DNA of 64,000 nucleotides, taken from positions 186,001 to 250,000 of the forward strand of contig JAWKXO010000004.1 in the NCBI GenBank assembly GCA_041396985.1, read 5' to 3'. The position numbers and the translations under genes are program-made. This DNA is from Emcibacteraceae bacterium. GTDB lineage: Bacteria; Pseudomonadota; Alphaproteobacteria; Sphingomonadales; Emcibacteraceae. Shown here piece by piece: positions 1 to 8,718 of the stretch. How positions within the stretch are numbered: the first letter of the stretch is position 1; every line of letters starts with the position of its first letter. The notes under the pieces were generated by a model, which ran no database searches, was not told the origin of the DNA, and saw only the letters and a list, made by a program, of their open reading frames with translations.

Positions 1-1883
1 TCTTCCCTCGGCTTCAGTTTTATAAAACTTTCAATCATGGTCAGCGGTGCCGGATCGGTTGCCGTATCGGCCCGTCCAATTTTACCCATGACCAGCTCCA
101 CTTCCGGCACGGTGCTTATTAATTTATCGGTTTGCTGCAACAGTTCTCGCGCCTTACCAATCGATATGCCGGGATAAGTTGTTGGCATATACATCAAATC
201 CCCTTCATCAAGGGGGGGAATAAATTCATTACCAATTTTGTTAACCGGCCAGAAACCCACCATAAGAATAACCAATGCCGCGGCCAGTGTTGATTTAGGA
301 AATTTAAGAACTATGCCAAGAAAAGGCATATAAAGATTGGTCAGAAAGCGGTTTATCGGGTTTTTATGTTCAGGCATAATTTTTCCGCGAATAAAATACC
401 CCATAAGAACCGGTACAAGTGTAACAGCCAGCCCTGCCGATACCGCCATGGCATAGGTTTTGGTAAAAGCAAGTGGTGAAAACATCCGGCCTTCCTGCGC
501 TTCAAGTGTAAAAACGGGCAGGAAACTGACCGTAATAATCAACAAGCTGAAGAAAAGAGCGGGACCAACCTCGCTTGCAGCCTTGGCAACTATTTGCCAC
601 CTGTTCTCGTTGGTAAGGGGCGTTCTCTCCATATGCTTGTGCATATTTTCAATCAGAACAATGGACCCATCAATCATGGCGCCAATAGCAATGGCAATAC
701 CCCCAAGTGACATGATGTTGGCATTTAAGCCTTGTAAATGCATTATGATAAAGGCGGTTAGGATGCCTGTCAGCAGACTGATGATTACCACCACCGATGA
801 TCTTAAATGAAAAAGAAAAACGACACAGACAAGCGCAACTATGACAAATTCCTCAATCAGTTTTTGCCAGAGATTGTCAACGGCCCGGTCAATCAGGCCG
901 CTACGATCATAGACCGTCACAATTTCTACCCCTTCCAGCAGACCCTGTTTTAACTGTTCAAGCTTTGCTTTTACCCCTTCTATGGTTTTTTCTGCATTTT
1001 CACCGAAACGCATAATGACGATGCCACCTACTGTTTCACCTTCACCGTTTAGCTCTGCAATACCACGGCGCATTTGCGGACCCGTTCCAATTTCAGCGAC
1101 GTCCTTAAGCAGTAACGGCGTCCCGTTCTGGTTAACGCCAAGTGGGATATTGCCGATATCCTCTTCATTCTGAAGATAACCGGAAGCACTGATCATATAC
1201 TCCGCTTCTGCCATTTCGATGACCGAGGCACCAATTTCCTGATTGCCTCTCTGGATAGCCGTCTGAATGTGTGAAAGCGGAATACCAAAGGCTCTTAATT
1301 TATCAGGATTAACCTTTACCTGATATTGTTTGACCATCCCGCCTAGCGGCGCCACTTCAGATACACCATGAACCGTCTGAAGTTCAAATTTTAAAAACCA
1401 GTCCTGTATTGAACGAAGCTCACTTAAGTCATGCTTTCCGGTTCGGTCAACTAGCGCATAAAGATAAACCCATCCTACCCCGGTGGCATCAGGCCCCAGT
1501 TTTAACGTTGCAGTAGACGGAAGTGTAGGTGCAACCTGGCTTAAATATTCAAGCACGCGGCTGCGCGCCCAATAAAGGTCCGTATCTTCATCGAAAATAA
1601 TGTATACATAACTATCTCCAAAAAATGAGTAGCCACGAACAGTTACAGCTCCCGGCACGGATAGCATGGCGGTTGTCAGCGGATAGGTGATCTGATCCTC
1701 AACCACCTGCGGCGCCTGCCCGGGGTAATTTGTTTTAATGATGACCTGCACATCCGAAAGATCGGGGATGGCATCAACCGGCGTATTCCTTAACGAATAT
1801 AACCCGATGGCAATCAAAATAGCTGTGGACAGAAGGACAATAAAACGATTGGCGACCGACCAGTGAATTAATGCTTTTATCAT
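1..1883 (-). CDS. cusA: Heavy-metal efflux RND transporter CusA/CzcA family, C-terminal part cut by window edge
   Basis: Inner-membrane proton-driven pump of a tripartite Cu(I)/Ag(I) efflux system. About 627 residues are visible of a family length near 1040. The translation starts MIKALIHWSVANRF and shows the first transmembrane helix, a large periplasmic loop with the GDSYVYIIFDEDTDLYWARS stretch typical of the HME-RND family, then a block of membrane helices around residues 340-480. The DEGDLMYMPTTYPG segment is the CusA-type start of the second periplasmic loop. The start codon lies 8 bases after the cusB stop, so the two are co-transcribed. The metal is inferred from the copper ATPase and CusF-like domain next door; silver is equally possible, a Czc-type substrate less so. 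Confidence 0.9.
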   Translation of the reverse strand, partial: MIKALIHWSVANRFIVLLSTAILIAIGLYSLRNTPVDAIPDLSDVQVIIKTNYPGQAPQVVEDQITYPLTTAMLSVPGAVTVRGYSFFGDSYVYIIFDEDTDLYWARSRVLEYLSQVAPTLPSTATLKLGPDATGVGWVYLYALVDRTGKHDLSELRSIQDWFLKFELQTVHGVSEVAPLGGMVKQYQVKVNPDKLRAFGIPLSHIQTAIQRGNQEIGASVIEMAEAEYMISASGYLQNEEDIGNIPLGVNQNGTPLLLKDVAEIGTGPQMRRGIAELNGEGETVGGIVIMRFGENAEKTIEGVKAKLEQLKQGLLEGVEIVTVYDRSGLIDRAVDNLWQKLIEEFVIVALVCVVFLFHLRSSVVVIISLLTGILTAFIIMHLQGLNANIMSLGGIAIAIGAMIDGSIVLIENMHKHMERTPLTNENRWQIVAKAASEVGPALFFSLLIITVSFLPVFTLEAQEGRMFSPLAFTKTYAMAVSAGLAVTLVPVLMGYFIRGKIMPEHKNPINRFLTNLYMPFLGIVLKFPKSTLAAALVILMVGFWPVNKIGNEFIPPLDEGDLMYMPTTYPGISIGKARELLQQTDKLISTVPEVELVMGKIGRADTATDPAPLTMIESFIKLKPRE

Positions 1884-1891
1884 GATTTTTC

Positions 1892-3397
1892 CTACTCTTT
1901 ACCAGCTGGCCTAATGTGCGTGACTTCAAACATGCCGTCACTTGGTTTTTCAACGATCATTTCAATTTCCGATCCTGCGCCAAGGGTAGATATGTCAATT
2001 GACAAGGCGATGCTGAAATTCATAGTCATACCCATCATTCCCAGATTTTTAATAGGGCCGTGTGTCAAGTTTACGGTACGGTTTTCAATATCCACGCTGT
2101 TGATTTTGGCGAGCGTCCAGTTTTCCGGATCGTCAAGAGAAGACCCCATATTCATTGTGACATCGTCCTGATTATCATTATGATCCATTCTCTTGAAATC
2201 AGCCGTTTTACTGGATTCTGAATCGATCAGGAACTGCGCAGATACCACAACCTTATCCCCCGCGTTGATACCCGATAATATTTCCGTATTCTGGTCATCA
2301 ACACGCCCAATTCTAACGATAGCGGACCTGAACTTACCGCCGTCTAGGGCAAGAACAACCCGGTCATTACCCCCGGTCCTGATTACCGCATCTTTCGGTA
2401 CAATCAGGCTTTCCCCATCCTGCCGAGTATCCAGTTCAACCTGAGCAAACATATTGGGTTTTAGCCTGCCGTTTTTATTTTCGAACCGGAGCCTTACTTT
2501 CAGCGTTCTGGTCATCGGGTCCAATGCGGGTTGAACATAATCAACCATACCCTGCCATTTTTCACCGGGAAGGTAATCAACCATCATGGTAACCGGCGTG
2601 CCATTTTTGACATATGCCGCCTGCCTTTCGAAAACTTCAGCCTCAACCCAGACCTGATCCAAATTGCCAATCGACATCATTGTTGTCCCCGGCATGACGT
2701 AGAAGCCCTGACGGATATTCAGGTTGTCAACAACCCCGGATTTCGGGGCATAAAAGGTCACCGTTTGTTTTACTTTTCTTGTTTTTTTCAGGGTTTCAAT
2801 GGTGCCTTCAGGAATTTGCAGCGACTTCAAACGATCTTCCGAAGCCGATATTAACTGACTATTGTTTCGGCTGAGCGCAACAACCAGTTCTTCCTGTGCA
2901 TTGACTAATGTTGGTGAATATAGATCATAAAGCGGCTCCCCTGCATTTACCGGGTCACCCGTCGCTTTGACATAAAGCTTTTCAATCCAGCCTTCCACCC
3001 GCGGGTGGATATGGACAAGCTGATCTTCATCATATTCCACATATCCTACCGTTTTTATAATCGAACTAATATTTTGCATTTTTGCCGTGGTGGTACGAAC
3101 ACCAAGGTTGTTGACCACATCCGGCGAGATTTTTACTGTTCCGGCTTCATCATTCTGGCCGTTTTTTGCATCTTCGGCATAAACAGGAACCAGCTCCATT
3201 CCCATTGGGGACAGCCCCGGCTCATCGCGTCGGTAATTGGGGTCCATCGGCGCGACCCAGTAAAGCGGTTTTTGTTCTCCTCCTTGATTACCACCCTCAT
3301 CTGTGAAGCCGACGAATGAACTGACCACAAGCGTCAATATTGATCCGGCTATGGCAGCAATTATCAGTAAAAGGATATTTTGTTTATTCAGTGTCAT
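1892..3397 (-). CDS. cusB: Efflux RND periplasmic adaptor CusB with N-terminal metal-binding and C-terminal CusF-like domains
   Basis: Membrane-fusion protein linking the inner-membrane pump to the outer-membrane channel. The 501-residue product has an N-terminal membrane anchor (about residues 8-30), a heavy-metal-binding segment around 44-75 (APMDPNY...GLSPMGMELVPVY, the pattern seen in CusB N-termini), the HlyD barrel-sandwich/beta-barrel core, and a C-terminal CusF-like domain (about 415-497). In the CusF-like domain the motif HGPIKNLGMMGMTM (446-459) keeps the His and the two Met ligands, but the Trp that caps Cu(I) in E. coli CusF is replaced by Met. CusF is usually a separate small protein, so this is a built-in chaperone. 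The gene overlaps cusC by 4 bases and precedes cusA by 8. Confidence 0.9.
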   Translation of the reverse strand: MTLNKQNILLLIIAAIAGSILTLVVSSFVGFTDEGGNQGGEQKPLYWVAPMDPNYRRDEPGLSPMGMELVPVYAEDAKNGQNDEAGTVKISPDVVNNLGVRTTTAKMQNISSIIKTVGYVEYDEDQLVHIHPRVEGWIEKLYVKATGDPVNAGEPLYDLYSPTLVNAQEELVVALSRNNSQLISASEDRLKSLQIPEGTIETLKKTRKVKQTVTFYAPKSGVVDNLNIRQGFYVMPGTTMMSIGNLDQVWVEAEVFERQAAYVKNGTPVTMMVDYLPGEKWQGMVDYVQPALDPMTRTLKVRLRFENKNGRLKPNMFAQVELDTRQDGESLIVPKDAVIRTGGNDRVVLALDGGKFRSAIVRIGRVDDQNTEILSGINAGDKVVVSAQFLIDSESSKTADFKRMDHNDNQDDVTMNMGSSLDDPENWTLAKINSVDIENRTVNLTHGPIKNLGMMGMTMNFSIALSIDISTLGAGSEIEMIVEKPSDGMFEVTHIRPAGKE

Positions 3398-4743
3398 TTT
3401 GGCTCTCCAAAATCGGCATTATCTGTCAGGCTGTCTGTATCAGCCGTTGTGAAATAATAATTAAGTTCAAGAATGGTTTTCTGACGATCGACATCAATAT
3501 TCAGCGCATCAATTTCTGCGTTCAATTCTGCAATCCGGGCGCGGACCACTTCGGCAAAATCACCATCATCATTGGTATAGGCGGTCAGGGATGCCTCGGC
3601 CTGCTCATTCATTTGGGGAAGCAGCTTATTTTCAAAAAGCGCTTTTCTTTCATCCAGTCGTATCAGTTTTGCTTTTGACGCTTCGAAGCCCGCTTTTAAT
3701 TTTCGCAGTAGTTGCCATTTTTCGGTTCTTACGGCCTCCCTTATGGAAATGGCTGAACTATATTCCTTATCCTGCCTGTTTGCTGTAAAGAGAGGGACAC
3801 TTAGAGAAACACCCACAGTAATATTATCCGGCCGACTGTTGCCGAATGGATCACTGCTTCGATGCCCATAAGTGGCATTTAGCCCCCAGGAAGGCTTATA
3901 TTTTTGTCTGGCAAGATCAACGCCCATAGCCGTAGCATCAATTTTATTTTCAAGGGCTTTCATTAATGGATGATCGCTCAAACGGTTCAAAAATTCCTCA
4001 TCATTTATCATTACGGCATCATCGGTATATTCAGGGGCCAGCAAAGGGATTTCGGGCATCTGATCAGCGATCATAACGGTTGAAAAACTATCATTTTCAG
4101 CACTAAGCCATTCTGAAAGTTTTTCAATATACGTATCTTTTGACTGATTTAGCATGGTCACCCGATCATTAAGCCGGGTCAGTTCCAGCTGCGCCCGGAC
4201 AATATCCTGCTGTCTGGTTTTTCCCATCGCGGCCGAGTAGCTGGACATGGCGATTTCCGAAAGCTGTTCAAATAATGATCTATTCTTTTCTATCAGCTCA
4301 ATGGATTTTTGCGCCCGGTAGGCTTCAATCCATAATCCACTGACAGTGACCTTAACCTGCGCTTTTCTATCCTGTCTCTGATATGGAAAGGCGTGCGCTT
4401 CAAGCTTTAGCTGTTCTCTTTTGATATTGAGACTATTCCCTTGGGGAAACATCTGGCTAACACCAATCCTGATCTGGGTCATTCCATCCTGATTAAGGGA
4501 AAAATTATTGGTCGGCACATTGGAAAGCCCCAATGATATCTGCGGATCGGGGAGTGATCCTGCCGCCACACTCATGGATTTTGTTGCGTCCTCCATGTGT
4601 CTGTTGCCCTCGATCCAGGGATCATTTTGCTGCGCACGCTTTACGGCCTGCTCGATATATATTGGTTGACTGGTATTTTGGGCCAATACCGGGCCTTCTA
4701 TGGTTAAAGTTGCTAAAACCATAATAATGAATGTTCTAATCAT
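3394..4743 (-). CDS. cusC: Outer-membrane efflux protein, TolC/CusC family
   Basis: Outer-membrane channel of the tripartite metal efflux pump. The 449-residue product has a signal peptide (hydrophobic residues 5-18, then VLAQN) and the two long, Ala/Leu/Glu-rich helical repeats of the TolC fold (for example around residues 40-130 and 370-420). Length fits the family (420-490). The chosen ATG is preceded by an AGGAG-like site 8 bases upstream in the transcript. It is the first gene of the cusCBA group, with 120 bases of non-coding DNA upstream that contain a strong inverted repeat. The symbol rests on neighbours; TolC-family sequence alone does not fix the substrate. Confidence 0.85.
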   Translation of the reverse strand: MIRTFIIMVLATLTIEGPVLAQNTSQPIYIEQAVKRAQQNDPWIEGNRHMEDATKSMSVAAGSLPDPQISLGLSNVPTNNFSLNQDGMTQIRIGVSQMFPQGNSLNIKREQLKLEAHAFPYQRQDRKAQVKVTVSGLWIEAYRAQKSIELIEKNRSLFEQLSEIAMSSYSAAMGKTRQQDIVRAQLELTRLNDRVTMLNQSKDTYIEKLSEWLSAENDSFSTVMIADQMPEIPLLAPEYTDDAVMINDEEFLNRLSDHPLMKALENKIDATAMGVDLARQKYKPSWGLNATYGHRSSDPFGNSRPDNITVGVSLSVPLFTANRQDKEYSSAISIREAVRTEKWQLLRKLKAGFEASKAKLIRLDERKALFENKLLPQMNEQAEASLTAYTNDDGDFAEVVRARIAELNAEIDALNIDVDRQKTILELNYYFTTADTDSLTDNADFGEPK

Positions 4744-4817
4744 TATGTCTTACTCCTCTTGGCTCACGCCAGAGCATCTTGATTTTTTCCTTAAGAAAAG
4801 AATTTCTCCACTAACAG

Positions 4818-4850
4818 GTCTGAAATATTGAGGACTGACCTCAATCAGAC
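4818..4850. promoter_or_regulatory. Inverted repeat upstream of cusC (operator or hairpin)
   Basis: A perfect 7-bp inverted repeat, ATTGAGG-ACTGA-CCTCAAT (4827-4845), is nested inside outer arms GTCTG and CAGAC (4818-4822, 4846-4850). It sits between the stop of the small Cys/Met protein and the start of cusC, 75 bases upstream of the cusC ATG. No T-run follows on the minus strand, so it is not a classical terminator. A binding site for the copper-responsive regulator, or an RNA hairpin tuning cusC expression, is the better reading. It is not a CueR-type site. Confidence 0.45.
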
Positions 4851-4864
4851 ACACTTATCCTGCG

Positions 4865-5191
4865 TTAAGCAGAAATTGGTGGACGAAATAGAGAAGTAAG
4901 AGGCTGGGAACTTATTGAAATGACTGGGATATCAATTTGCTGAGTAGAAACATACTCAAAACCGGTTAAGGAAAATTCAGGCAGTATGCAGCTGATAGCA
5001 AGGTTGCAATCCATGGCACATACCGGATCGTCATCACAACAATCCATCTTGCCTGACGACATGAACATTATTTTATGATCCATTTTATGCATGTTCATAT
5101 CACAGCTGCTCCCGCCTTGCGCGGCCAATGCCTGTCCGGAAAGGACAATCAAAATAAGAAGTGCTGTAAATATTTTCTGTTTCAACTGCAT
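4865..5191 (-). CDS. Small exported Cys/Met/His-rich protein in copper operon, function unknown
   Basis: A 108-residue protein with a clear Sec signal peptide (hydrophobic 8-18, cleavage expected after ALA at 21-23). The mature N-terminal part is packed with potential metal ligands: Cys30, Cys51, Cys52, Cys58, Cys62, Cys68, His35, His39 and several Met in the CDMNMHKMDHKIMFM stretch. The C-terminal 40 residues are ordinary. The composition and its place between copA and cusC point to periplasmic Cu(I)/Ag(I) binding or delivery, but no named family is recognised. A GAAGG ribosome site precedes the ATG. Gaps of 62 bases to copA and 121 to cusC, all on the same strand, support one operon. Confidence 0.75.
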   Translation of the reverse strand: MQLKQKIFTALLILIVLSGQALAAQGGSSCDMNMHKMDHKIMFMSSGKMDCCDDDPVCAMDCNLAISCILPEFSLTGFEYVSTQQIDIPVISISSQPLTSLFRPPISA

Positions 5192-5253
5192 AAATCGCCT
5201 TCAATAGTTTTAAAAGTTATGACAAAGCCTACTTCTTATTTCAATCATTTTTT

Positions 5254-7578
5254 CTACATTTTAACCAGTCTGAGCCTTAAGGCATTACTGACGACCGATA
5301 GTGATGAAAGGCTCATTGCCGTTGCCGCAATAATCGGCGAGAGTAAAATACCAAAAAACGGGTACAATACACCTGCGGCCACGGGAACCCCCAACGCGTT
5401 ATAAATGAAGGCCAGAAACAAATTTTGTTTAATATTTCCCATAGTGGCGTCCGATAATCTTCTGGCACGGACAATAGCATTTAATTCACCACGCACCAGA
5501 GTGATGCTGGCACTTTCAAGCGCGACATCAGCGCCAGTTCCCATGGCAATGCCGACATCCGCTTGGGCAAGGGCTGGCGCATCATTTACGCCGTCCCCCG
5601 CCATAGCAACAATTGCACCGGCCGCCTGTAATTTCTTAATAATATCAACCTTTCCAGCCGGAAGGACCCCTGCCTTAACATCATCAATGGCAAGTTTGGC
5701 CGCAACGGCACGGGCCGTTTTTTCCTCATCCCCGGTGACCATAACGATCTTAAGGCCTTCATTTTTTAAATCCAGCAGTGCCTTGGGGGTGGTTTCCTTA
5801 ATGGGATCAGCAACCGCAATCAGCCCGGCCAGTTTGTTATCAATTGCTTGCATCATAATGGTTTTGCCTTCTGACCTTAAGGTTTGTGCTTGTTCCAATG
5901 CAGCGTCAGTTGAAACACCCAGTAATTCCATCATCTTACTATTGCCAAGGGCAACTTTCTTACCGTCAAATTTTCCACTGACACCCTTGCCTGTTTCCGT
6001 TTCAAAATCATCAATTGCTGCGGCGGAAATGTTTTTATTTTCGGCACCCTTTACGATCGCTGTGGCAAGGGGGTGTTCACTCTTTTTTTCCAGTCCACTG
6101 GCGACACTCAGTATTTGTTCTTCTTCAAAACCATCCATCGCTACAACATCGGTTAAGGCGGGTTTTCCAACTGTTAATGTACCCGTTTTATCAACGATAA
6201 GGGTATCAACACTTGTAAACCTCTCAAGCGCTTCGGCATTTTTAATGAGTACACCTAATTGGGCGCCCCGTCCCATACCAACCATGATTGACATTGGGGT
6301 AGCAAGGCCGACGGCACATGGACAGGCGATAATTAGAACAGAGACAGCCGCCACAAAGCCAAATGTAAAGGATGGCTCGGGACCAAAAATATACCATACT
6401 GTGAATGCAACAACGGCCGACAAAATAACGGCCGGGACAAACCAGCTGGCAATCAGGTCAGCATATTTTTGGATTGGCGCTCTGCTTCTTTGCGCATCCG
6501 CAACCATATTTACAATCTGTGACAGCATTGTTTCAGAACCGACCCGTTCGGCCTTAAAATTAAAGCTTCCTTTTGTGTTTAAAGTAGCCCCGGTAACTTT
6601 ATCACCAACTGACTTTTCAACCGGAACCGGTTCACCAGACAACATACTTTCATCAACGAATGAACGACCTTCAACCACTTCACCGTCAACCGGGACTTTC
6701 TCGCCGGGCCTGACACGCACTATGTCTCCAACATTTATTTCTTCAATGGGTACTTCTTCCTCTGTTCCGTCATTTTTAATCCTGATCGCTTTTTTAGGGG
6801 CAAGATCAAGAAGGGCGCGGATGGCACCCCCTGTTTTTTCACGGGCCTTAAGCTCCAATACCTGACCAAGCAGCACCAGTACGATAATGACAGAGGATGC
6901 CTCAAAATATACGGGGACAAGGCCATGGTCAGACTTTACCTGATCCGGAAAAATATCGGGAAGAAAAAGAGCAACTATACTGTAAAGATAGGCCACACCT
7001 GTGCCTAAACTTATCAATGTCCACATATTCAGGTTCATTGTTTTAACGGACTTATACCCCCTCACAAAAATGGGTTGGGCCGTCCATAAAACAACAACAG
7101 AGGCGAGCAGGAACTGTATTATATAGGATGACTTGGGTTCCACGAGTTGATGGATGGCAGGGAAAATATGACCGCCCATTTCAAGGATGAATACGGGTAA
7201 TGCTGCAATAAACCCTATCTTCAGCCGCTTTGTAAAATCAACAAGTTCCGGGTTTGGCCCTTCATCACCACTGAACACACCCATCGGCTCAAGCGCCATG
7301 CCGCAAATCGGACAATCGCCTGGATGATCCTGAATGATTTCCGGATGCATGGGACAAGTATATTGGGTACCCTTCGGCATTTGCTCCGGCGCAGAGCTCT
7401 TTTCAAGATATTTTTCAGGATCGGCTTCAAATTTTGAATGGCAGTGTGACGAACAAAAATAATAGTCATTATTTTTATAACTGCTTTGATATTTTGCCGT
7501 CGCAATATCAACAGTCATTCCGCATACAGGGTCATGGGCCTGTTTTTTAGTATGATTATGATTACATTCGCTATGCAT
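5254..7578 (-). CDS. copA: Copper-translocating P-type ATPase (P1B) with YHS and heavy-metal-binding N-terminus
   Basis: Inner-membrane ATPase exporting Cu(I) from the cytoplasm; 774 residues. The N-terminus carries a YHS domain (about 15-57, DPVCGMTVD with C-x3-C near 42-46) and a second metal-binding segment (72-100, YTCPMHPEII ... CPICGMALEP) in place of the usual CxxC HMA domains. P-type hallmarks are all present: SGEPVP (314-319), the CPC metal site (419-421), the phosphorylated Asp in DKTGTLT (463-469), SEHPLA and GDGVNDAPAL. The CPC motif with the YHS-type head indicates copper/silver rather than zinc. It lies downstream of an AraC-type regulator (91-base gap) and upstream of the cus genes, in one direction. 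Confidence 0.93.
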   Translation of the reverse strand: MHSECNHNHTKKQAHDPVCGMTVDIATAKYQSSYKNNDYYFCSSHCHSKFEADPEKYLEKSSAPEQMPKGTQYTCPMHPEIIQDHPGDCPICGMALEPMGVFSGDEGPNPELVDFTKRLKIGFIAALPVFILEMGGHIFPAIHQLVEPKSSYIIQFLLASVVVLWTAQPIFVRGYKSVKTMNLNMWTLISLGTGVAYLYSIVALFLPDIFPDQVKSDHGLVPVYFEASSVIIVLVLLGQVLELKAREKTGGAIRALLDLAPKKAIRIKNDGTEEEVPIEEINVGDIVRVRPGEKVPVDGEVVEGRSFVDESMLSGEPVPVEKSVGDKVTGATLNTKGSFNFKAERVGSETMLSQIVNMVADAQRSRAPIQKYADLIASWFVPAVILSAVVAFTVWYIFGPEPSFTFGFVAAVSVLIIACPCAVGLATPMSIMVGMGRGAQLGVLIKNAEALERFTSVDTLIVDKTGTLTVGKPALTDVVAMDGFEEEQILSVASGLEKKSEHPLATAIVKGAENKNISAAAIDDFETETGKGVSGKFDGKKVALGNSKMMELLGVSTDAALEQAQTLRSEGKTIMMQAIDNKLAGLIAVADPIKETTPKALLDLKNEGLKIVMVTGDEEKTARAVAAKLAIDDVKAGVLPAGKVDIIKKLQAAGAIVAMAGDGVNDAPALAQADVGIAMGTGADVALESASITLVRGELNAIVRARRLSDATMGNIKQNLFLAFIYNALGVPVAAGVLYPFFGILLSPIIAATAMSLSSLSVVSNALRLRLVKM

Positions 7579-7669
7579 TTAATTTATTCCAAAATGATAA
7601 TATTAAAAGCAAGGATACAGTATTATATCACAAAAGCTGTTACAGAACTCCGGGAAAGATTTATATATT

Positions 7670-8236
7670 TTACAGATTATCGATCGTTTTTCTAAGTTTT
7701 GTATTTTTCAGTTTCTTAAAGTGGCTCGGGCTGAGCCCGGTTACCGACTTGAACTGATTACTAAGATGTGCAAGGCTGCTATAGCCTGTCTGAAAAGCTA
7801 TCTGGCTTAAAGTCAGTTCATCATAGACAAGTAATTCTTTTACCTTTTCTATTTTTTGCAGGATAAAATACCGCTCGAGCGTAATCCCTTCCACGCTTGA
7901 AAATAAGCTGCTCAAATAATTATATTCATAGGCAATATGCCGGCCCAAATATTCAGACAGATTTATATGATGAAGCCCGTCCTGCAATTGAACAAGGTCA
8001 ATAACGGCTTTTTTTATGCTTTCGATCAGCCTGCTTTTTTTATCATTGATCAGCTCAAACCCCAACTTCTCAAGGTCTTTCTCAAGATTAATAATTTCTG
8101 TTTCAGAAATAACTATATTTCCCAGATCAACTTCGCCAAGCGATACACGCGCAGAATTTATCCCTCTTTTTGCAAGAATATCTTCCACCACCATAATGCA
8201 GCGGTTACAGACCATATTTTTAATATATAGTTTCAT
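7670..8236 (-). CDS. AraC-family regulator with N-terminal HMA-like CxxC domain
   Basis: A short (188-residue) transcription regulator. Residues 1-65 resemble a heavy-metal-associated ferredoxin-like fold, with the CxxC pair Cys10/Cys13 in KNMVCNRCIMVVEDIL. Residues about 125-185 form the AraC double helix-turn-helix, including LTLSQIAFQTGYSSLAHLSN and FKSVTGLSPSHFKK. Family knowledge: this compact CxxC-AraC architecture is frequent in Bacteroidota. Its place directly upstream of copA suggests a cytoplasmic copper sensor controlling the copA-cus operon; this is inferred. The coding sequence is noticeably AT-rich (many Ile, Asn, Lys, Leu TTA codons), which fits transfer from a lower-GC donor. 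Confidence 0.85.
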   Translation of the reverse strand: MKLYIKNMVCNRCIMVVEDILAKRGINSARVSLGEVDLGNIVISETEIINLEKDLEKLGFELINDKKSRLIESIKKAVIDLVQLQDGLHHINLSEYLGRHIAYEYNYLSSLFSSVEGITLERYFILQKIEKVKELLVYDELTLSQIAFQTGYSSLAHLSNQFKSVTGLSPSHFKKLKNTKLRKTIDNL

Positions 8237-8718
8237 AATCTAACAATGATTATACCTAAACCACATGTCAAGATGTGCTGAAGAAGAAAAATTGCGATGT
8301 TCTGTTGTTCAATTTTTATATGAATAATCTAATTGAACTTTACGTTCGTATTAAGTAAGCGGTGTTCAAGAAATGACTTTATATTATCCAATAAATGGTA
8401 CAAAAATGGCTCCAATAGCACTTTGTACCACCTACATAACATATTGATATTATTTAATAAAAAATGATGGATATCCGCTCCGCCCCCGGGCACCATCATC
8501 ACACTTTCTTCTTTCAAGCCAATAAGTTATTGCATTTCTTGCTAAGTTAATCATTGATTGTCACAATAATGACTTCAGTATACATTGTAACATCCTGTCT
8601 AATCATTCATATTATTATATTATGCTCATCTCTTGGCACAATGCCTTATCTTTTACCTTTTCAAGAAGTTGATTTTTAGTATCCGGAATTAAGCAAAATG
8701 GAATTCATGAATACTAGA
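8237..8718. other. AT-rich intergenic region without a convincing gene
   Basis: This 482-base stretch separates the araC-copA-cus group from the end of the nar operon. It contains the 9-bp inverted repeat at 8396-8430 and a minus-strand 62-codon frame (8329-8517) that has no recognisable domain and no clear ribosome site. It probably holds the promoter of the araC-copA operon near 8237-8330. No RNA gene, insertion sequence or terminator with a T-run is visible. Confidence 0.6.
8396..8430. repeat. 9-bp inverted repeat, possible operator or hairpin
   Basis: TGGTACAAA (8396-8404) and TTTGTACCA (8422-8430) are perfect reverse complements separated by 17 bases, in the intergenic region about 160-195 bases upstream of the araC-type gene. 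No T-run follows on either strand. Role unknown. Confidence 0.4.

Noticed and set aside
5405..6865. 486-codon open frame on the plus strand opposite copA
   Set aside because: It is the antisense shadow of copA, whose P-type ATPase motifs are unmistakable on the minus strand; the antisense product is low-complexity Ser/Ala/Thr-rich and has no recognisable domain.
8329..8517. 62-codon minus-strand frame in the intergenic region before the araC-type gene
   Set aside because: No domain, no clear ribosome site, and it covers the 9-bp inverted repeat; better read as non-coding.
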